A stretch of 64,000 bases of DNA. Source: Tetraselmis striata. Lineage: Eukaryota; Chlorophyta; Chlorodendrophyceae; Chlorodendrales; Chlorodendraceae. Shown one piece after another: positions 57,716 to 64,000 of this stretch. Every line of letters begins with the position of its first letter. Positions within the stretch are counted from its first letter, which is position 1. The stretch spans positions 1 to 64,000 of the forward strand of contig VCJN01002978.1 in assembly GCA_006384855.1 (NCBI GenBank), read 5' to 3'. Made by a program: the position numbers and the translations under genes. The notes below the pieces were generated by a model that was not told the origin of the DNA, ran no database searches, and saw nothing but the letters and a program-made list of their open reading frames with translations.

Positions 57716-58111
57716 GCCCAACCCTGGTCGTAACTTGCTCGGAAACGAGTACGTACTTCATAGCGCAGAAGATCCCGCCGGCATATGATGTCCAGCGCGC
57801 AATAGCGCGCGCCCTCGCGAGTTGTTGTCCCTCTATATCCTATCTAGTCCTATCCGCCTAGCGATACCGCAACCGCTGTCTCGCGCTCGCATTCGCCCTG
57901 CCTACCGCCCATCCAGCTAAAGGCAACGTGCGCCGGCTGCGAGCGGCCGCGGAGCGCCGCCTCGGCGGAGTGTGCGGAGCACCGCGATGCCGGAACTCAT
58001 CGCCGAGGATGTGGTGCCCTTGCCTGTCTCCCACAGTTGGAGTGGCAAGCCCGCGGGGAGGCCTGCCGAGATCCCCTTGTCTTGGTTGTGGTTTTCCAAC
58101 AACAATAAACC

Positions 58112-58297
58112 TATATCGACTTGCTTAGACGCTACCTTGAGCTTTCGAAAAAGACAAGCCTCCTCGAGCAGTTGCCGGCCGCCGTGGAGGTTGAGCTAGG
58201 CTGCGTTAAGGGCCACTACGTCGTGAAGTGTTCCGAGGGGGAAGAGAGGCGCGTGGAGCAGCAGCAGTATGATCAACTGCTGGATGAGATCGAGTAG
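58112..58297 (+). CDS. Short hypothetical frame
   Basis: A frame of 61 codons before a TAG, with a helix-like composition (LLRRYLELSKKTSLLEQLPA) and an acidic Gln-rich end. An in-frame stop lies just upstream and no ATG opens it. It could be the last exon of a gene or a retroelement tail. It is listed only because its composition is protein-like. Confidence 0.25.
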   Translation, partial: YIDLLRRYLELSKKTSLLEQLPAAVEVELGCVKGHYVVKCSEGEERRVEQQQYDQLLDEIE

Positions 58298-58572
58298 TAT
58301 CAGCGGCAAGAAATGATGGAGATGCTATAGGATGAGCAAGTGTAGTGACCGCCCGGGGCAGTAGCTGCATCAACTATATGAATTGTAGGCCGTGAGGCCG
58401 GGCGGGTCATGGGTGTAGCCAAAACAACCTTTAATTGTGGTTTCATTTGTCTCTACAATCTGCAATGTTGCCCAAAGGTGAACTACCGTTGTCATGCACA
58501 CCCTCTGGCGTTGCTGGCATGCATCATCAGGAGGCGACAACATAGGTAGTGGCTTCAATCCCCCTAAATTTG

Positions 58573-58616
58573 AAATGTGTATATATATACATACACAAAC
58601 ACACAGACACACACAG

Positions 58617-58648
<32 letters not shown>

Positions 58649-58860
58649 GTATGTATGTACTTATGTATGTGCATATATATATATTGTTTATATATATATA
58701 TATATATATACAAATAAATAAGTGCACATATATGAAATGAACATATATATGTATACATATACATATATATTCATGTGTACATATATGTGTGTATGTTAAG
58801 TATATCCAGGTGTACATATATATTTATACATATATCCATGCGTACAAATATGTGCCTATG
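58573..58860. repeat. (CA)n and ATAT-rich microsatellite
   Basis: CACACA and ATATGT/ATACAT arrays. The frames here are repeat translations. Confidence 0.85.
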
Positions 58861-61800
58861 TTGAGTATGAGTATATGTATCCATGTTATATGCTGAGTGC
58901 GCTCTGCTTGCCGCCCATACATATTACTTTATCCTCGCCCGATTCTACCCCGTGCGCGTGTATGTAACGGCTACTATTAATAACGAAACCTGCCATCATA
59001 CAGCGACTACGAGTATTGTATGCATGCTGAGCGCGCGCATGAGCATCATCAGCATCAGACAAGGAGCAGCGCGGCGCGCGCAGCGCGCTGGTAAGCCTCA
59101 CTACACCCCTCCATATAAGTATGGGGTTTGCTGCGAATTCAATCGAATTGTCAAATGCGCGGCGGCTACATTGAGGCCGCGGCCGTGCGCGCGTGCATGC
59201 ATGTTGCCGTGATGGTGGGATACACCTCATATATTGAGACGTGATGGTAACCGTTGCCATCAATAATGCGTTCATTTAATAGGCACAAACACAACTTATG
59301 CCTACCGCCGCGCTAATGCTACTTCAAAATTAACCACAAACCGTGCAATCCATGTGCGCACACATAGCCATGGCCCATGCTGGGACCCAGCCGCGGGCCG
59401 AAATTCGAATAAGTCTAATAAAAGTTGCTACAACATGCGAATTCGCTGCGCTCTGCCGCCCGGGAAGGGTTATTCTCAAGGCGCCTAACATCTCTAGCCG
59501 CGATGGGAACAGTATGGGAACACTATGGCCATCCTCTCATGTTTCCAGCCCCTCTTCCATCCTGCGCAGCCTTGGGCCGCCCCTCATGTCTACTATCTCC
59601 GACTTATTGGCTTCTCGTCCGTCTTCTGGGCCCAGTTTGGCATAGAGCAATAGGCCTCCTCCGGCTGTTTCCTTGGCCCGCTACGTTCAAATTCGACACG
59701 TCGTTGCGCAGCTAGATATCTAGCTAGGATGTCGCCATGTTGCCGCCCATTGCAAGCGTAGAGGAATGTCATGCAAAGCGCGGGCGGACTGAGGCAGCCG
59801 AAGCGTCCCGCTATGCCATGCGCTCCGTACATGGGTCTCCGCCTCCGATGAGGTGCCGTAGTCTCAAGCCTTGTGGGAATGGTGTGTTGCGTTAGTGGTT
59901 GTAGGTGTTGGGGCCGCGTGTGTGCATATGTGCCGTATGGCTTGTGTTTGTAGCGGGCAGATGGGCGTAGAGGCCCTCGTCTGCGTCCTTGGCGTCTTCC
60001 GTCGTCTTCCGGGTCGCCAAGTCGGCGTCGGAGTCTTGGGCGTCGTCAGCCATTTGCTCGTCATCACTAAAAAGAGGAGGCGGGTGAGGGGGGGGGGGGG
60101 GGGGGAGCGAGTGAGGATATGGAGTGGGCCTTTCGCGGCGAGGGAGGCGATTTTGCTCGCGATGCGGGTACATATGCGGGGGGGATTGTGTTGCATCTAG
60201 TCGGCAGCGTACTGGATGAGGTGGTTGCGGCATACCGCCTCCGGGGAGGAATCGCGGTTGGTGAGGTCTTCCGGGACCGGGGTTCTGGCATGTGACGGGC
60301 CTCCGGAGGTGGGAGTGGGAAGAGCCGGAGCTGCCAAGGCGGACCGTAGGGTGCGCTTGTGTGCCACGCGCGCTTCCCGGGGACCGGGGCCTTGACCGCC
60401 GCCGGACTGTGCGCCGACCCCAACGGTCGGCTCTTGGTGATTACCGGGCCAGCTCGGCGGGTAATGTGGATGCGAGCGGAGGCTGCTGCTTCGTGCTCAA
60501 CTTTTGGTGGCGGACTGCCTTGCGCCTCGGACTCGGCTGCGGGTGTTGGTTGGCCTCTACCGCGGCCCGGGTCGCGGCCCTCCCCCTGGCTCGGCCCGGG
60601 CCGCCGGTCTAGCCACGGCCTTCGCCGCGGGCGGAGCGCGCAGCGCCGGCCTGCGGAAAGCGGAATAGGTGGGAACCCCTCGGACTTGTGTGTTTTTGCT
60701 GTGCGGTTGGAGTCGATGGTGACCCAACCCTTGAGCTGTGTCATCACCACTAGAACTCGGTGCGTTCGCTCGGCTTATGTATATGTTGACTTGGCGTATG
60801 CTTCCAACTAGCCGCCGCGGTAGGCGCCCATGGAGACATCCAAGAATCGGAGGTCGGCGTTGCTGCATGGGTTGTTGTTGAGTAGATACGAAGGGCGGGA
60901 GAAGGGCTTGCCTCCGGCCCGCTGCTTATGGGGGGTTGGTAGGTGCAAGAGGGCATACTATGTAAGTGCCTAGCGCGGCAAGGTCGTTCTCAATGCGGAG
61001 GCGGACTCGCTTTGTGTTGACTGCGAAGATCACGCCCGGGGAGGCGGGGGGGGGGGGGGGGGGGGGGGGGCTTGAGCGAGATCGCGAAGCTCGATGCTTC
61101 GGGTTATGTGTAGATGGGACGGCGTGTTAGGGCCCAGTTAATTAGGGAACCTAGCGGGAATAGGTACCCGTAATTAGAGAGTCTCCCATGTTCTCAGCGG
61201 AAGGAATATAAGATAATTGCTGGTCAGTTTTGGGTTGAATTACATCTGGGTTTTGGCGTTCTCTCAGTCTGGTCGTCGGCTATCCCGAGGCGGAATATAT
61301 ACCCGCGAGGAATTGCTGACTAGTATACTCGTACTGTGTTGTGATGCAGCTACGGTGTGCCGTCCAGAAGCAACCAGAAAATTAAGGAAGCTTCTGTGAA
61401 CTCAGCCCAGTAACTATATGGCCTATTTATGCCACATCACTTAGTACCGGCGGATTCCCCATGTATAGGCAACTTGGTATAGACTAGCATCAGTTAGGAC
61501 ACGGTACTGTAGGTACTCGTAATCGCTAATAGCTAGTCTCTTAGGTCTAGCGGTAGTATATATACAAGGCTGGAGTATATGGAATACCACACGGCGGGTA
61601 TGACGGTGGCCCCGGACTGATAGGTGTACAAATCCAAGGTCGCGGGTAGAGGTTGGTGTGAACACCAGCGCAGGCCGCACCTTCCGAATACATCCTTCCA
61701 GCTGATATACGTATCACGTCCGCAACGCCACTGTCTGCCGCCTATGGCTGCGCCACCGATCGACGGCGCAGGTCTGACGGCCGAGCGAGGCGTAGGGCAA

Positions 61801-62657
61801 TGAGCGAAGAATACCGTGGAGAGGTCGGTATCGAATATTTAGAGCATCGGGGCGCTTCGCCGTGCTGGACCTGCCAACAGTTGGAAACACCATCATGTAG
61901 AGGCAGACATGAGGCATATGCGGTTCAGCAGCCGGTCCGGTATCCCCCTGGCCACATCCCTGGTGGCCTTCGCTGTCCTTACATATGGGTATTGCCCGCG
62001 TGGGCCGCCTTCGAGTGAAACCCTGCTGGCAGTGCTTGATGGGTCCCCAAAACCGCCAGAAAATAAAGATGAAAGTATAATACGGCAATAAACGACTTTA
62101 CAACGACAAGGCCTCGCCGCTACGGCCCTCCGCTTAGCCGCCCTGCCACCAAACTTCCCCGGCAACGGAAGCTCGGTCTCTGAAGGCAGCCTTCGGGGTT
62201 GGTGTTAGCGGGGGGCGTGACGCCCGCCGCCAAGCAGCGGCCCACCAGAAGCGGATGATCACCGGTACGGCATGCCCGGCGGCGGCACCCCCACCTCCAC
62301 ATGATGGGCGCAGGTACCCCTAAGACCCGGCTAGGCATGCCCGGCTAGGCGTGGCAGGGGCCTGAGTGGGGCGGCCGGTTGTGTCGGGACCTCGGATCGC
62401 GCGACGACCGGGGAGCCCTACGGGGCCTTTTAAACAATACTCGTAGTCCTTGTAGCGCCGACTGGCGCCGCTTAGCACCCACCCAGTACCAGAGGCTGCC
62501 AAAAATGATTCATGTACGACTTCGGCCTTGCGTCGGCCTCTCCGAGATCCACCTATGGGTGGCGAGGAGGTGTACGACTCGGACCTTTTCGCCTACTGCT
62601 CGCAAGGGCGCACTAGTCTTGCGGACCACCTCGTAATCAGCATGTAATACCTATTGA
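58861..62657. other. Gene-poor region
   Basis: Contains G runs at about 60090-60105 and 61047-61070. On the minus strand, 60080-59892 has an acidic exon-like frame (SDDEQMADDAQDSDADLATRK) preceded by TTTTTAG and a C run, the same look as introns elsewhere in the window. An upstream exon could not be fixed. Confidence 0.4.
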
Positions 62658-63860
62658 TTACTCCGTAATCTCACCGTTATAATGACTCTCGTATGTAGTC
62701 GTTCCGTGACATACTCGTAATACACTCCATCGGGCGCATATATATCGCACGTAACCACTACGCAATATCCGCGGTAGGCTTTTTTTGCAGCTAGCTCTAG
62801 AAGCCCGACAACCTCGCGTCATGATGCGCGAAAGTAGTGCGATAGCGCAATATAGCCCGCGGCAGCAGTGGGCAGCGAGGCGCGCGTCAGTGGGCGGGCG
62901 GAAATTTTTTATGCACATCCGGTTTCGGCCGGAACCGCCACGGCGGTGTGCCTCCCGCTCGCGGGTGACGGCAGTGGCTACTGCCATCGAGGTCTGGCGG
63001 CCGGCCCGCGACCCGAACGTTTCGCCGCGCGCCCTGGCCCAAGCACCGCCCCCGCCCGGGGCCAGCACTCCAGCCGCCGGCTTGGCGGGCTGCTTGGCCT
63101 TCTTGGCCGAGGGCTCCGGGCTACTACCCTCGTCGACGTTGTCTCCGGGAAAAACTTGCGTGGCGGCAAGGTTCTTGACCGCGTTGGTGTTTTGCTTGAT
63201 GATGCCGCCCGCCTTCTTCTGTTGCTGCTTCAGCACGCCCACCAAGCCATGGAGCTCTAGCGACGGAGCGGTGCCCGCATGCGGCAGCGCCACGACCTTG
63301 TTGCGGTGCGCTGAACACTCGATACCGCCAAACGTAGAGACTGGGCGAGGGTTTGACACAGCGACCGTGAAAGTCAGTATGCGTGTTGATTGCTTGTCGG
63401 TGGCTGTGTAACCGAAAAAGTGCGAAAACAAACTCGACTCACATGCGGCTTCCGAGTGCGGCGTCACATTGCAGACCGCCTCCTCGCTCTTGAACATCAC
63501 ATAAGAAGGGGGGGAGCACTTGCCGGTTTGGTAGTACCTCCCGAGTGCGCTATGCTGCCATGCCTTTGCAAGGTCGCGGGCCTTCGCGAGTCGGCCCTCG
63601 CTCGGCAATGGTCCCTTCTTCCTACCTTGGGCGTTCTTGCCCACATCCCGGAAGTAGTGCCGAGGGAGGTAGTTGCTCACGTTCCCATGCTTCTTGGATA
63701 GCACAAGGTGCACCGTCAGCACAACCCACAAGGATGGTCGCAGTGGGGTTGGGAGGAAGGGGGAGGGGTGTGCTCTCGAAACGTGGCGATTCCGGTATCC
63801 TTGGCGTAGCAGTGGTTTTCGGTTGTGTAGCCGGCACGGAAGTTGAAGGTCGCGTAGCAA
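62658..63860 (-). CDS. Hypothetical protein, long open frame
   Basis: A 400-residue frame ending at 62658. The middle has a helical Lys/Gln segment (VLKQQQKKAGGIIKQNTNAV), an acidic-to-basic patch (SPEPSAKKAKQPAKPAAG) that looks like a nuclear signal, and Gly/Arg-rich stretches. The last 120 residues look random (Cys- and Arg-rich) and may be past the true end. No domain was recognised. It may be a retroelement Gag-like protein or an exon read into its intron. Confidence 0.3.
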   Translation of the reverse strand: MLRDLQLPCRLHNRKPLLRQGYRNRHVSRAHPSPFLPTPLRPSLWVVLTVHLVLSKKHGNVSNYLPRHYFRDVGKNAQGRKKGPLPSEGRLAKARDLAKAWQHSALGRYYQTGKCSPPSYVMFKSEEAVCNVTPHSEAACESSLFSHFFGYTATDKQSTRILTFTVAVSNPRPVSTFGGIECSAHRNKVVALPHAGTAPSLELHGLVGVLKQQQKKAGGIIKQNTNAVKNLAATQVFPGDNVDEGSSPEPSAKKAKQPAKPAAGVLAPGGGGAWARARGETFGSRAGRQTSMAVATAVTREREAHRRGGSGRNRMCIKNFRPPTDARLAAHCCRGLYCAIALLSRIMTRGCRASRASCKKSLPRILRSGYVRYICARWSVLRVCHGTTTYESHYNGEITE

Positions 63861-64000
63861 ATCCGCTCGGTGTACGAGGGTGCGGCGATGGGAAACCTCG
63901 GCATTTTCTTAGACGGTAAGTAAGGGATCCCCGTCTGGTGTCGCGCGGCAAGCATTCGTGAGACAGCCGACAGGACCGCCTTGTCTAGAGCTGCAAGTGC

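Noticed and set aside
58370-58817. Frames rich in Cys/Val or Tyr/Ile/His
   Set aside because: Translations of CA and ATAT microsatellites.

Overview
The window is nuclear DNA of a GC-rich eukaryote. Genes are split by GT-AG introns, are far apart, and lie among retrotransposons, a DNA transposon, microsatellites and long G or C homopolymers. There are no bacterial operons, rRNA genes or confident tRNA genes. A PAT/TOC-type tyrosine-recombinase retroelement (a class known from volvocine green algae) and a candidate flagellar protein gene suggest a flagellate microalga. The species cannot be fixed from the sequence.

Layout. 258-3477 is a PAT-like DIRS element on the minus strand, with perfect split direct repeats but no reverse transcriptase. 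5445-15425 is a four-exon gene for a secreted, membrane-anchored protein. Its second exon is split by a 6.7 kb Copia element (6436-13157). The Copia polyprotein carries a complete-looking cytosine-5 DNA methyltransferase between Gag and protease and lacks reverse transcriptase. 15426-21888 has no recognisable gene but holds a hAT-like transposon (17979-20018) with an 8 bp target duplication.

21889-24189 (minus) encodes a coiled-coil protein that may be flagellar. It is divergent from 25786-32141 (plus), a large coiled-coil and helical protein whose layout recalls ATRIP. 32142-39979 is mostly non-coding, with one small terminal exon. 39980-48742 (plus) is a ten-exon gene in which every intron phase closes. 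It encodes about 1447 residues: TIR domain, SAM-like module, long disordered linker, two SAM-like modules and an armadillo region. These are the building blocks of the animal NADase SARM1 in reverse order. 50970-55006 (plus) encodes a fusion of a YbaK-type aminoacyl-tRNA deacylase domain, ankyrin repeats, an OB-like domain and a DEDDy 3'-5' exonuclease, with an apparent frameshift in the YbaK part. 55007-64000 is repeat-rich and holds a retroelement fragment, a CTGCAG-rich repeat, microsatellites and a few unassigned reading frames.

The genes do not form a pathway. Three observations stand out: a methyltransferase-bearing Copia element caught with near-identical LTRs inside an exon, the inverted SARM1-like protein, and poly-C tracts that begin a few bases after the 5' splice site in introns of several genes.
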